From Pleomorphovibrio marinus (lineage in GTDB: Bacteria > Bacteroidota > Bacteroidia > Cytophagales > Cyclobacteriaceae), in NCBI RefSeq assembly GCF_003347495.1, contig NZ_QCXY01000001.1, positions 1,240,001 through 1,304,000 on the forward strand: a stretch of DNA of 64,000 nt. Reading direction: 5' to 3'. A model generated the notes under the pieces. The model saw only the letters and a list, made by a program, of their open reading frames with translations. It was not told where the DNA came from and did no database searches. How positions within the stretch are numbered: the first letter of the stretch is position 1; the number at the start of each line of letters is the position of its first letter. This document shows, piece by piece, positions 1 through 8,562 of this stretch. A program made the position numbers and the translations under genes.

Positions 1-1677
1 CGTATTGGCATCCTATCCAACTGGAATTACCGAATCAATGCTTTCAATAGGATAGAGTTTAAGAACCTATTTAACCAAATAGGGGAAAACACCACCATGC
101 TAAGAGAGGGATATGACATGCAGCAGTTTGCCGGAAACCTGAGAAGAAACTATATGGTCCAGTACAGGAGCAGGACAATTTATTCCAGCCAACTGGAGGG
201 TACCCATCAGTTTCCCAACTCCCAATCCTCTCTGAACTGGGTAACAGGGTTTAATTACCTTTCAGAGGTAGAACCTGATCTGAGGCGGTTTAGGACCGTA
301 CAGTTTGGTGATGGGAGCCCGGGTGAGGACAATTTTACCATGATTTTGCCGCCAAGCTCCAATCTCTTTGATACCGGGCGCTATTGGGGAGACCTGAGTG
401 AGTACGGTGTTTCAAACGGGGTGAATTATGAAAAAACCTTAGGAGGTACCGAAGAAAGACCACGTAAAATAAAGACAGGTTACTTGGTGGAGTACAGAAA
501 CCGGAACTTTGATGCTCGGTACATCAATTACCTTTACCCGGGAGGTTCCAATGACCCGGCCATAGGAGAACAGATCCGAAACCTTCCCTTGGATCAAATT
601 TTTGCACCCGAAAACATCCGAAGGCACAATGGCTTGGTCATAGAAGAAGGCACCAGGCCTGTGGATAGCTACAACGCCACCAACTTGCTAGGCGCAGGAT
701 ACCTTTCATTAATATATCCTGTCGGGGACTTTAACCTTTCCGGGGGTGCTAGGATGGAATACAATCTTCAGGAGGTAAACTCGGCGAACGATATCGGCCC
801 CATTGAAATACGTAACCCCATCTTTTCGCCCTTAGGCTTTTTGAATGTGGACTATACCTTTACTGAAAAGACCCAATTGCGCCTGGGATATGGGAAAACC
901 ATTAACCGCCCGGAGTTTAGGGAAATTGCCCCTTTTCAATACTACGATTTTAGACTGGAAGCCACTGTAACCGGAAACCCTGACCTCAAGGTAGCGGATA
1001 TTCATAATGTGGACTTGCGTCTTGAAACCTATCCGCGACCCGGCGAAACCATCAGTTTTGGGGTGTTTTACAAGTACTTTATCAACCCGATCGAGGCTAA
1101 GATCGTCGTGCAGACCGAATCTCCGGGCTTTGCCTATGGCAACGCAGAACGTGCCTATAACTATGGTGCGGAAATAGAAGTTAGGAAATCCTTTCAGGAT
1201 GTGTTTACCTCTTCCTTTCTCAATCGGTTCCAGCTAAACCTGAATGCTTCCATTATCCAATCGGAGGTGGATTTTGGGCCAGGGGAAGACCTTTCTCAGG
1301 ATCAAAAGCGACCCTTGCAGGGCCAATCCCCCTATATTATCAATGCAGGGTTGGTATATGATGACCAAGCCAAGGGTTTTCAGGTTGGGGCAGCCTACAA
1401 CATCTTTGGACAGCGTATCTATGCAGTGGGAAATTACTTGTTTCCAACGATTTACGAGTTGCCCAGGCATGCATTGGATCTTACCATAAGCAAAAACATC
1501 ACCGAAAAGTTGGCTTGGAAAGCAGGCATGCAGGATGTTTTTAACGCCCAATACAGGTTTTTCGAAAACTCCACTTTCCTGAACGGATCTACTAGTGTGG
1601 ACCCAAAGGTGGATAGCCCCATTTTCCAGTTCAGAAGGGGGACGCTGGTTACTACTTCCATTAATTACGTATTCTAA
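1..1677 (+). CDS. TonB-dependent outer-membrane receptor, 3' part
   Basis: The reading frame is open from the first base, so the gene starts outside the window; about 558 C-terminal residues are visible. The protein has alternating aromatic/polar beta-strands, long acidic loops, and a C-terminus ending in an aromatic residue (NYVF), as expected for the 22-strand barrel of a TonB-dependent receptor. The segment around 880-930 (GYGKTINRPEFREIAPF) is the conserved late-barrel motif of Bacteroidota receptors. It would import a substrate across the outer membrane; the substrate is unknown because the plug is missing. The beta-helix lipoprotein gene starts 29 bases downstream, probably in the same transcript. 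Confidence 0.85.
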   Translation, partial: RIGILSNWNYRINAFNRIEFKNLFNQIGENTTMLREGYDMQQFAGNLRRNYMVQYRSRTIYSSQLEGTHQFPNSQSSLNWVTGFNYLSEVEPDLRRFRTVQFGDGSPGEDNFTMILPPSSNLFDTGRYWGDLSEYGVSNGVNYEKTLGGTEERPRKIKTGYLVEYRNRNFDARYINYLYPGGSNDPAIGEQIRNLPLDQIFAPENIRRHNGLVIEEGTRPVDSYNATNLLGAGYLSLIYPVGDFNLSGGARMEYNLQEVNSANDIGPIEIRNPIFSPLGFLNVDYTFTEKTQLRLGYGKTINRPEFREIAPFQYYDFRLEATVTGNPDLKVADIHNVDLRLETYPRPGETISFGVFYKYFINPIEAKIVVQTESPGFAYGNAERAYNYGAEIEVRKSFQDVFTSSFLNRFQLNLNASIIQSEVDFGPGEDLSQDQKRPLQGQSPYIINAGLVYDDQAKGFQVGAAYNIFGQRIYAVGNYLFPTIYELPRHALDLTISKNITEKLAWKAGMQDVFNAQYRFFENSTFLNGSTSVDPKVDSPIFQFRRGTLVTTSINYVF

Positions 1678-1706
1678 TAATTTCTTTAACAACAATTTCT
1701 TCCAAC

Positions 1707-3107
1707 ATGAAAAAAATCATGCATTTTGTAATCGCAGCCACAGTGCTGTTGATGGCAGCCTGTTCTAACGATGATGGGCCAAATGGCACTCCCCAACCGG
1801 AAACTGACTTGGTGGAGTTGAGTGGTGACTTGAGCACCCAGCGTCTCACCAAGGACAAAAAATACCTTATTGTAGGTCAGACATTTGTGCGGACAGGGCA
1901 GGTGCTGACCATAGACCCTGGAACAGTGATTTTCGGTGACAAGAGAACTAAGGGAACTCTTGTAGTTGACAGGGGTGGGAAAATCCTCGCGCAGGGCACC
2001 AGAGAGGAGCCCATTGTGATGACTTCCAACCAGCGACCTGGAGAACGCGACCGAGGGGACTGGGGAGGCCTTGTGATCATAGGCAATGCACAGACCAACC
2101 AATCCAATCCTAATATTGAAGGCATAGACCCTCCAGTGTCTTTTGGTAGAAATGACGACAGCCAAAATGATGACGATTCCGGGATTTATGAGTTTCTCAG
2201 GGTGGAATTTGCAGGCATTGAGTTGTCCGTAAACAACGAAACCAACTCCATCACTATGGGTGGTGTAGGTAGGGGTACCAAAATGGAAAATTGCATGGTC
2301 TCCTTTGGAGGGGATGATGGTTTCGAATGGTTTGGTGGCACTGTGGATGGAAGAAACTTGGTCTCCTTCGCCATGTGGGATGATGATTTTGACGTGGACT
2401 ACGGGTATTCCGGAAACGTACAGTATGGACTAGCGGTAAGGTACCGGGGCTATGCAGACCAGTCTGAGTCCAATGGCTTTGAATGTGATAACGGGCCAAA
2501 TGACAACAATGTGGAACCCTACACCACAGGCACCTTCTCTAACATCACCGTAATAGGCCCTATTGCCACTGGCACCAACCCCGGCAACAACAACTTTGCC
2601 TATGCAGTGGACTTGAGGAGGAGAACCGCCGTGACCATTACCAACTCGGTATTTGCTGGTTTCCCCAGAGCGTTGAGAATGAACCAGCCTTCTGTATATG
2701 AGCAGTATGCTGTGAATGAGAACGGCTACATCGCCAACAACATCTTCTTTGCCCCCAACGAAAAATACCGGGCTGGCACTGGCGTGAGTGTGGATGATAT
2801 TGCAGCCTATATTGAGGAACACAATACCGTAATTAACGAGGAGGCCTCTGAAACAATTCATGAGTCCATTGGTTTGAAACAGGATTGGTTTTTTGCCAAT
2901 AGATTGACCAACCAATACCCCAATAATCCTAACTTCACCGTCAATGGTGGGATGATAGCTTCTGGAGCCAGCTTTGACCTCCCTAAGTTCAGCGAATCCA
3001 ACCGTGCCTCTTTCTTTGATACCAATGTGGAGTATCTGGGCGCCTTTGGCAACGTGGACTGGACCGACGGATGGGCGGAATTTGATCCTGTGGATAAGGA
3101 ATACTAA
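1707..3107 (+). CDS. Lipoprotein, probable right-handed parallel beta-helix
   Basis: 466 residues. The signal peptide ends in a lipobox (LMAACSND, Cys about residue 19), so the protein is lipidated and probably reaches the outer membrane. The body has repeated hydrophobic-Gly patterns such as LTIDPGTVIFGD, GGLVIIGNA and GGVGRGTKMENC, which suggest beta-helix rungs. Proteins like this are commonly encoded next to a TonB-dependent receptor in Bacteroidota, and here the receptor gene lies 29 bases upstream. A surface substrate-binding role is inferred; no catalytic motif is recognised. The start is the ATG before a typical KK-rich signal peptide. Confidence 0.75.
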   Translation: MKKIMHFVIAATVLLMAACSNDDGPNGTPQPETDLVELSGDLSTQRLTKDKKYLIVGQTFVRTGQVLTIDPGTVIFGDKRTKGTLVVDRGGKILAQGTREEPIVMTSNQRPGERDRGDWGGLVIIGNAQTNQSNPNIEGIDPPVSFGRNDDSQNDDDSGIYEFLRVEFAGIELSVNNETNSITMGGVGRGTKMENCMVSFGGDDGFEWFGGTVDGRNLVSFAMWDDDFDVDYGYSGNVQYGLAVRYRGYADQSESNGFECDNGPNDNNVEPYTTGTFSNITVIGPIATGTNPGNNNFAYAVDLRRRTAVTITNSVFAGFPRALRMNQPSVYEQYAVNENGYIANNIFFAPNEKYRAGTGVSVDDIAAYIEEHNTVINEEASETIHESIGLKQDWFFANRLTNQYPNNPNFTVNGGMIASGASFDLPKFSESNRASFFDTNVEYLGAFGNVDWTDGWAEFDPVDKEY

Positions 3108-3127
3108 AAAAGAAAATCTTGAAGGAA

Positions 3128-3165
3128 GGAAGGGTCGAGTTCGCCAATTGGCGATCGGCCCTTCC
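3128..3165 (+). terminator. Probable intrinsic terminator after the receptor/lipoprotein operon
   Basis: A strong hairpin (GGAAGGG ... CCCTTCC with a GCCAATTGGC core) lies 20 bases after the lipoprotein stop. The following stretch is A/T-rich but has no clean T-run, so termination may be partial. Confidence 0.5.
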
Positions 3166-3234
3166 ATTTATTGTCAGCCATCAATTTTTTGGGATCCCTT
3201 TGGTCCCGATTTCACCATGCAAGGAAATATTTAT

Positions 3235-3393
3235 ATGAAATCGAGCCTGCCTGGATGGCAGTCAGGCATTACGAGCACGTCACACACTGGGATGATTATA
3301 GACTGCGAGATTCCCCCGAAGCAAGTTCCCCGAATCGAGTTCGGGGCAGGCAGGGGCAGGCTATATGGCCTTTAAAAAACAAATTATAAACAG
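3235..3393. repeat. Start-codon-associated dispersed repeat, copy 1
   Basis: The copy begins with ATGAAATCGAGCCTGCC and ends directly at the ATGAAA that starts the lipoprotein gene at 3394. It holds a GCCTG/CAGGC hairpin, the block GCGAGATTCCCCCGAAG, a CCCCGAA/TTCGGGG hairpin, GGCAGGCAGGGGCAGGC, and an A/T-rich tail (AAACAAATTATAAAC). Closely matching copies lie at 19720, 44891, 50560 and 50717. The copy happens to stay open from its own ATG for about 46 codons; this is probably not a gene. Confidence 0.8.
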
Positions 3394-3957
3394 ATGAAAA
3401 TTAGTGCTTACCTAGTAGTGTTGTGCCTATTCCTAACCGCTTGTGAGGAGAGGGACTATTCCCCCGAACGGTTGCCAAAAGAAAACCTAGAGGCACTGAA
3501 GTATAGCATGGTGCGGTATTTTGGGAAACTACCCAAGCGCTATGCAAACCATGAGAATAAGTTTGAAGAGCAGTTTGACGACCATTACCAGCAGCATGCC
3601 CAGGAACATGAGGTTTTGGCCTATTACGCAGATAAGGCTGGAAAAGAATTCCTGCTGATCAAGCGGGAAGCACCTAGCCTTTATAAAAAATATGTCGCAA
3701 CTGGCATTGTCTTCGAGAGAGACAAAAAAGACAGTGTGACATTTTATAGGGAGTCCTTCCGTACCTGGAAAATGCCGGACGAAGAACTGAAGGAAAAGGG
3801 AATGCTACTTTTTGACAAGATGGTGAAGGGAGAGGACTTGAGTCCCTATTACCCCCAAAACTCCGGTGATGAGGAGTTTATAGAGTTTCCCGATGACCGT
3901 AACGCGTTCGATGTCAGCACTCGTAGGTGGCTTCATCCCTCTTTGGTTTCCCAATAG
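3394..3957 (+). CDS. Lipoprotein of unknown function
   Basis: 187 residues with a short signal peptide and lipobox (LFLTACEE, Cys about residue 17). The remainder is hydrophilic, charged and probably helical (many Glu, Lys, Tyr and His), with no catalytic motif recognised. It follows the receptor and beta-helix lipoprotein in the same direction and probably belonged to their operon, but repeat copy 1 now separates them and supplies the 20 bases before its ATG. Function unknown. Confidence 0.7.
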   Translation: MKISAYLVVLCLFLTACEERDYSPERLPKENLEALKYSMVRYFGKLPKRYANHENKFEEQFDDHYQQHAQEHEVLAYYADKAGKEFLLIKREAPSLYKKYVATGIVFERDKKDSVTFYRESFRTWKMPDEELKEKGMLLFDKMVKGEDLSPYYPQNSGDEEFIEFPDDRNAFDVSTRRWLHPSLVSQ

Positions 3958-4061
3958 GGGATTAAACAACCTAATTAGTGTACCCCCAAACAGATAGCAA
4001 TGAAATGGGAGCTACTTAATTATTACTCAGCAAATTCGTAATGGAAATTGTACAATAATTC

Positions 4062-4069
4062 TAAATTTG
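4062..4069 (+). promoter_or_regulatory. Candidate -7 box for the metallopeptidase gene
   Basis: TAAATTTG matches the Bacteroidota -7 consensus TAnnTTTG and lies 24 bases before the ATG at 4094. No convincing -33 TTTG was found. Confidence 0.4.
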
Positions 4070-4093
4070 TGATGTAAACAAGCCTAACTAATC

Positions 4094-5164
4094 ATGCAAC
4101 TTTTCAACTGCGACCATTGTGGACATCCCGTTTATTTTGACAATGTACGTTGCGACAACTGCGGTCATTCCTTGGGTTTTGACCCGGAGAGGATGTTGAT
4201 GCTTTCCTTGGTGGCAGAGGAGGGGGGCAAATGGAGAAGTCCAGCCAGTGGAAAGTTGTTCAAGTACTGTGCAAACCAGACACACGATGTGTGCAACTGG
4301 TTAATTCCTATGGAAAAAGATAGCCAGTATTGCATGGCTTGCGAACTGAACCGGGTGATTCCAAACCTCACCAACCCCATCTATGCCGACCGCTGGAGGA
4401 AGATAGAGCAAGCTAAGCATAGGCTGGTCTATGCCTTGCTAAAATGGGGGCTGCCCATTACCGGCAAATTCAAGGATACCGATAGTGGGTTGATTTTCGA
4501 TTTCAAAGCCGACGACCACCTTCCGGAGGGAGAACGTATCCTTACCGGCCATGCAATGGGGGTGATTACCCTCAATATAGCCGAGGCTGATGACGTGGAG
4601 AGGGAGATGGCCAAAAAACAGATGGACGAGGTGTACAGGACCGTCTTGGGGCATTTCCGCCATGAGGTAGGCCACTATTACTGGGAGCAACTGGTGTTGG
4701 ATTCGCCATGGATAGATGGTTTTCATCTGCTCTTTGGGGATGAGCGCCAAAGTTACCAAGCTTGCCTGGATTACTATTACCGCAATGGCCCACAAAAGGA
4801 TTGGGGAAATTCCTTTATCAGTCCCTATGCCACCATGCACCCCTGGGAAGACTGGGCGGAGACCTGGGCCCACTACATGCATATCGTGGATACCCTGGAG
4901 ACTGCCTACAGTTTTGGCTTGCAGGTGCAACCGAGGCGGAAGAAACAAGGAGACTGGCTCAGCACCCATGTGGAGGAAAATGCCTATACCTGCAAGGATT
5001 TCCAGACCATTATAAGTATGTGGATGCCATTGTCCATAGCGATGAACAGTATGAACCGAAGTATGGGCGCAAGGGACCTTTATCCCTTTGTGCTTAGTGC
5101 TCCAGTAGTGGAAAAGCTTTCCTTTATTCACAGGGTGATCCATGGAGTGAAGGATTTGCAATGA
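4094..5164 (+). CDS. Putative zinc-binding metallopeptidase with N-terminal zinc ribbon
   Basis: 356 residues. The N-terminus has CDHCG and CDNCG knuckles (residues 5-20) and a later pair including CMACEL, consistent with a zinc-ribbon fold. The motif HEVGHYYW (about residue 195) is a HExxH zinc-protease site, and a downstream WAETWAHYMH segment could give the third ligand. This is the architecture of the putative zinc-binding metallopeptidase family (formerly DUF2248). There is no signal peptide, so it should be cytoplasmic. The substrate is unknown. It is a single gene with its own candidate promoter. Confidence 0.8.
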   Translation: MQLFNCDHCGHPVYFDNVRCDNCGHSLGFDPERMLMLSLVAEEGGKWRSPASGKLFKYCANQTHDVCNWLIPMEKDSQYCMACELNRVIPNLTNPIYADRWRKIEQAKHRLVYALLKWGLPITGKFKDTDSGLIFDFKADDHLPEGERILTGHAMGVITLNIAEADDVEREMAKKQMDEVYRTVLGHFRHEVGHYYWEQLVLDSPWIDGFHLLFGDERQSYQACLDYYYRNGPQKDWGNSFISPYATMHPWEDWAETWAHYMHIVDTLETAYSFGLQVQPRRKKQGDWLSTHVEENAYTCKDFQTIISMWMPLSIAMNSMNRSMGARDLYPFVLSAPVVEKLSFIHRVIHGVKDLQ

Positions 5165-5239
5165 GGGAGTGGAGTTCGTAGGTCATTTAGAAATGTAACC
5201 TAAACAAGATTACTCCGTACATTATGAAAATTACTTAAA

Positions 5240-5497
5240 ATGAAACTTGTAGCTCTGATTGTTGCCTTAAGCTTTTCCTTAGTTCATTTGAGCGACACCT
5301 ATGTTGTTGAAAATTATGAAAAGGATACCAGGGAAGTTTTTGTAAGTCATTCTTCCTTGGATAAGCAGCAGGCAAATCAATCTACCGAGAATCAAACACA
5401 TCTTGTAAAGGTTGAAGAAAGCCCCTTTTTTCTTTATTATAATTACATACCTGTCACCAAATACCTTTTTATCAAAATCAGGACACTCTTACTATGA
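5240..5497 (+). CDS. Small secreted or membrane-bound hypothetical protein
   Basis: 85 residues with an N-terminal hydrophobic segment (VALIVALSFSLVHL) followed by a polar Ser/Gln/Glu-rich middle and a hydrophobic C-terminal stretch (YNYIPVTKYLFIKI). No family is recognised. The ATG is preceded by A-rich sequence typical of Bacteroidota starts. Coding status is uncertain because decayed repeats follow. Confidence 0.4.
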   Translation: MKLVALIVALSFSLVHLSDTYVVENYEKDTREVFVSHSSLDKQQANQSTENQTHLVKVEESPFFLYYNYIPVTKYLFIKIRTLLL

Positions 5498-5749
5498 TTC
5501 AATTTTTTTTTTGACCTGCAAAAAGGTGGATGATGCAAAAATGATTAAGGGTCGAGTTAAAGGTGGGTGTTTATTGAAGGTTGGTTATTTGTTTTGCCGT
5601 TTTAGGACTCCGTGAATTACTATGGCTTAATTACTCTTAAAATGTTTCTTGGCCACCGTAAAGCGCGGATCTATTTTCGCCAAAAGCTCCAACGCGGATT
5701 AGATTTAAGTAGATCTCAGAATCTAACTTGGATGGCACCTATAACCTTT
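5498..5749. other. Intergenic DNA without recognisable genes
   Basis: This gap between the small secreted ORF and dispersed repeat B shows no convincing gene or site. Short open frames here lack start context and family resemblance. Confidence 0.4.
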
Positions 5750-6012
5750 GTTACTTTTTTGCTGCAGAGCCTGTACCGAAGCGAAGCGAATCGGGATAAA
5801 AAAAGTAACCAACCTTCCCCGCCAACACGGGAAAAACACCGCCGCTGTGCATCTTTTGGCTAAAATCCATGCTCATCCCGCACATAGGCAAACTCCTCGG
5901 AGTTTTATTTATTGTTTCTTAGGATAATATAGGACGTATAAACTCGTCAAACATGCCTCTGTATTTGCCACCGTACTGCCCGGATTTCTTAACGCCAAAA
6001 TCTGCAAGGCGG
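5750..6012. repeat. Dispersed repeat B, copy 1
   Basis: The copy starts with an inverted repeat (GTTACTTTTTT ... AAAAAAGTAAC) around CGAAGCGAAGC, then CCGCCGCTGTGCATC, AGGCAAACTCCTCGG, and ends with CGCCAAAATCTGCAAGGCGG. The same blocks in the same order recur at 7064-7312 with scattered differences and a different spacer. The short open frames crossing it are not genes. Confidence 0.75.
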
Positions 6013-6167
6013 GAAAGATTTAGGCACTAGCAAATTACTAAATGCTTTGTTGAACGAGAGCTAAAAAGGATCTGAAATAGTATTTCGATCGAAGGCTAAA
6101 CTAAATCCTATTTTATCCCTTAACAAATTTATCATTGTTGTAACTCTTATATTAATTTAACGGTAAC

Positions 6168-6341
6168 ATGAATGCTTCCCGTAATAACGAATGTAAAATG
6201 CTGAACTATTGTAAATTGATTCTTGAAAAAATGGCTTTCGACAGAAGGCTGTTGATAAAGGAATATAGAAAGAGTTTGAGGTGGCTGGACAGTACAGAAA
6301 GCCAGGAATTAAAAGCATGGATGAGAACGAAAATTTCATAA
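6168..6341 (+). CDS. Small conserved-type Bacteroidota protein, 57 residues
   Basis: ATG at 6168, TAA at 6339-6341. The product contains CKLILEKMAFDRRLLIKEY and ends with a helical LKAWMR segment. From memory, many short Cytophagales proteins share the pattern CK.ILE(K)xxFDRxLFxKE...LKxW; this could not be checked here. It is basic, has no signal peptide, and is probably an all-helical cytoplasmic protein of unknown role. It lies between decayed repeats with no operon partner. Confidence 0.6.
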   Translation: MNASRNNECKMLNYCKLILEKMAFDRRLLIKEYRKSLRWLDSTESQELKAWMRTKIS

Positions 6342-6540
6342 TGCAGTAGTGGATGTTTATGGTGTGTGGGATATGTTCCTACACACCATTTACCATAATG
6401 TCGATAACGTGAACATGTGAATGCCTTGGACCCGAATGCTCTGATCAAATTGAAATGATGATAAAAGCCCTAGACCAATCATTGTTTGTAAACCCTGGTC
6501 AACTAATTTTGCCATCAACTATCGTCCCTAACCCCCTTGA

Positions 6541-6780
6541 ATGTATAGGCGTATGGTTCCGGTTCTAATGCTTTGCCGCGGTCCATCGCATAAGCCTATG
6601 TACAACTGGCTCCGAATAGAAACACCAAGGAGGAATAGAAAATCCATAGCAACACCACGACGACGGAAGCCACCACCTCCTAAAAACCCTCCAGATCACG
6701 TTTGACCCGCCATAGGCCTTTGAGGGAGTTTTGGAACAGCCGGAAGAGTTGGGTGGAAAGCCAGAAGATGACCACTCCTG
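6541..6780 (-). pseudogene. yihY/BrkB-family remnant with internal deletion
   Basis: Bases 6541-6690 match the 3' end of the intact minus-strand yihY gene (about 16030-16190) and 6695-6778 match an inner part of the same gene (about 16515-16600), so about 300 bases between them are missing. Frames are broken by substitutions and indels. The intact gene sits beside a paralogue of the lipoprotein at 7937, so this is part of a decayed duplicate of 15.99-17.70 kb. Confidence 0.75.
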
Positions 6781-6785
6781 ACTTC

Positions 6786-6914
6786 GACACTGGGGCACCC
6801 AAAATCAAAAACCGAACATTTCTGCCAGTTTTTTCCTGTTTTCCTCGGTAGATTACTGGAAGTGCGTTTAGACACTCTCAGGGGATATTTTTGACGAATT
6901 TGGGTGTCCCAGTC
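6786..6914. mobile_element. IS1634-type IS terminal remnant (MITE-like, 129 bp)
   Basis: Inverted ends GACACTGGGGCACCCAAAA and TTTGGGTGTCCCAGTC bracket 129 bases. The left 49 bases are repeated at 7474-7522, where they form the 3' end of a transposase remnant. This is probably an internally deleted copy of the same insertion sequence. Confidence 0.6.
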
Positions 6915-7063
6915 ATTATTTTTGATATTTTGAGTTTTGTCAAGGCATGAAAACCCCTCCAGTAAGCTGAAGACAAAAGGTTGACTTTTCAGGTATAATC
7001 ACAATGCACCGGTGTAGAGGCCGTTTGCCTTCACATGGCTAACTGTATGAATATTCAACCCTT
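6915..7063. other. Spacer between IS remnant and repeat B
   Basis: No gene or clear signal is visible. Confidence 0.3.
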
Positions 7064-7312
7064 GTTACTTTTTTGCTGCAGAGCCTGTCCCGAAGCGAAG
7101 CAAATCGGGATCAAAAAAGTAACCAAAAAACCCCGCCGCTGTGCATCTTTTGGCTAAAATCCGTGCTCAGCCCGCGCATAGGCAAACTCCTCGGTTTTTG
7201 GAAAGTACAAGTCCTACAAAATAATTTATAGCCCAAAAACCTCGTCAGACATGCCTCTGCCTTTGCCACCGCGCTGCCCGGATTTCTTCACGCCAAAATC
7301 TGCAAGGCGGAA
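7064..7312. repeat. Dispersed repeat B, copy 2
   Basis: It matches 5750-6012 block for block: the GTTACTTTTTT/AAAAAAGTAAC inverted repeat, CCGCCGCTGTGCATC, AGGCAAACTCCTCGG, and CGCCAAAATCTGCAAGGCGG at the end. The spacer before the last block differs. The first block resembles a hairpin terminator on both strands. Confidence 0.75.
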
Positions 7313-7473
7313 GATAAAGTGATAATATGGTTTTTCTCCAATATACAATTTTAAGATCAAGATATTCGGGTCACATCAAACCATCGGAAAACTATCAAGA
7401 GCATTGACGAAACAACGTAACTGGTCAATTTTTCTAACCGAAATTTAAATAGGTGTCCCAGCGAGGAAAACAG

Positions 7474-7840
7474 GACACTGGGGCACCCAAAATCAAAAAC
7501 CGAACATTTCTGCCAGTTTTTTTTGATTTTCGTTCAATATCAGGGTCTTTCCAATCTTTTTGCCCGAGGAGCTGAGTTTGATTTCCACTGTGTAAATTCG
7601 ATTTGCTATTTCCATCTTCCTCAGTTCGTCTTCCTGATCCACTTCAAGATAAAGGGTGGTGCCATCGTAGAAGACGATATTGATGCTCCCACCGAGTATT
7701 CTCCTGGTGTGTTCAAAGCTGATCAGCTGGATTGTTTCCTTATAATTGTTGTAAAGCTTGTCCATGTACCTGTACAGGTCCTGCACGTGGAATTCTGTGA
7801 GTGTTTGCTTACATTTATGATTACCAATTTCGAAACAGAC
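7474..7840 (-). pseudogene. IS1634-family transposase, internally deleted
   Basis: The minus-strand frame (stop near 7493) reads YMDKLYNNYKETIQ ... ILGGSINIVFYDGTTLYLEV and then jumps to KTLILNENQKKLAEMFGF. The first part contains the first catalytic Asp (VFYDxTTLYxE) of IS1634-type DDE transposases, and the last part resembles their extreme C-terminus. The catalytic centre with the second Asp and the Glu is missing, so the protein cannot transpose DNA. The inverted ends near 7452 (GGTGTCCCAG) and 7479 (CTGGGGCACC) fit IS termini. The open frame continues to 7996 on this strand, but that upstream part runs over the next gene and is unlikely to be real. Confidence 0.7.
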
Positions 7841-7936
7841 CTGAAATCGTCTGCGCAAGTTTTTAGAAATGGCTGCGTAATATAGAACCTGGATAGGAAT
7901 AGTAACGTAAATGTTAAAAACAAATTCAAGCTCTAT

Positions 7937-8434
7937 ATGGAAAGATTCCTTACCCTTCCCCTTCTTCTTATATTGTTGATAGCCAGTGCCTGTCAAAATG
8001 ACGAGGATACCCTTCCCTCTGTTCCCACCGCCGTAGTAGGCACCTGGGAAACGGTGGGTTTCAATGATTATATTGAATTGGATTATGTCACTACCTACGT
8101 GTTCAGGGCAGATGGGACATATACCTACAGCTCCACCCTTCGTGAAAAGGACAGTGACCTGGATTTGGGGTTTAATTTTCTGGAAAGGGGTACCTTTCGC
8201 CCAGGCTCAGAAAGCGATATGCTCAAATTGGCCCGCACCGAATTTTTTCACACACCCTTTTATGGGGAAAAATTATTTTATTCCGAGGATGAATTGCAAA
8301 GGGGCGATGTAAGGCCCGATGATGAATACCCCCTCCATTACGAAATTCGGGATAATGGCAACACCTTCTTTATACCAGGCAGATTCGAAGGAGGGGCGAT
8401 AACCCCTGACATGTCTTTTGAGAGGAGAAATTAA
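7937..8434 (+). CDS. Lipocalin-like lipoprotein (paralogue of 17201)
   Basis: 165 residues with signal peptide and lipobox (IASACQND, Cys about residue 19). Residues 30-160 resemble small lipocalin-like Bacteroidota lipoproteins: VGTWETVGFNDY at the start, a FRADGTYTYSST strand pair and EIRDNGNTF near the end. It is clearly paralogous to the protein at 17201 along its whole length. The bases before the ATG (AAAAACAAATTCAA) also match. Function unknown. Upstream DNA is decayed (yihY remnant, IS), so its promoter may be altered. Confidence 0.75.
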   Translation: MERFLTLPLLLILLIASACQNDEDTLPSVPTAVVGTWETVGFNDYIELDYVTTYVFRADGTYTYSSTLREKDSDLDLGFNFLERGTFRPGSESDMLKLARTEFFHTPFYGEKLFYSEDELQRGDVRPDDEYPLHYEIRDNGNTFFIPGRFEGGAITPDMSFERRN

Positions 8435-8562
8435 GTTTTATCGGCACAAGGATTTCAGCGTATTGGTGGTTAAATGAAGGTTGATACATCTATCAAAGTT
8501 TTTGCTTGGTTGACAGTGTATCGCTCTGTAATCGCCACCTTTGGGTAGCTGCTAAACGCCGT

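Noticed and set aside
1234-3167. Long minus-strand open frames opposite the receptor and beta-helix lipoprotein genes
   Set aside because: They mirror strongly coding plus-strand genes, have no family features or start context, and are shadows of codon bias.
3235-3375. 46-codon frame inside repeat copy 1, starting ATGAAATCGAGC
   Set aside because: Copy 5 breaks the same frame with an early stop, and copies 3 and 6 end differently; the open frame is a by-product of the repeat.
5612-5863. 83-codon open frame
   Set aside because: It runs through dispersed repeat B, which has a frame-breaking counterpart at 7064, so it is not a gene.
7850-7996. N-terminal extension of the transposase remnant
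   Set aside because: It crosses the start of the plus-strand lipoprotein gene and shows no transposase likeness.
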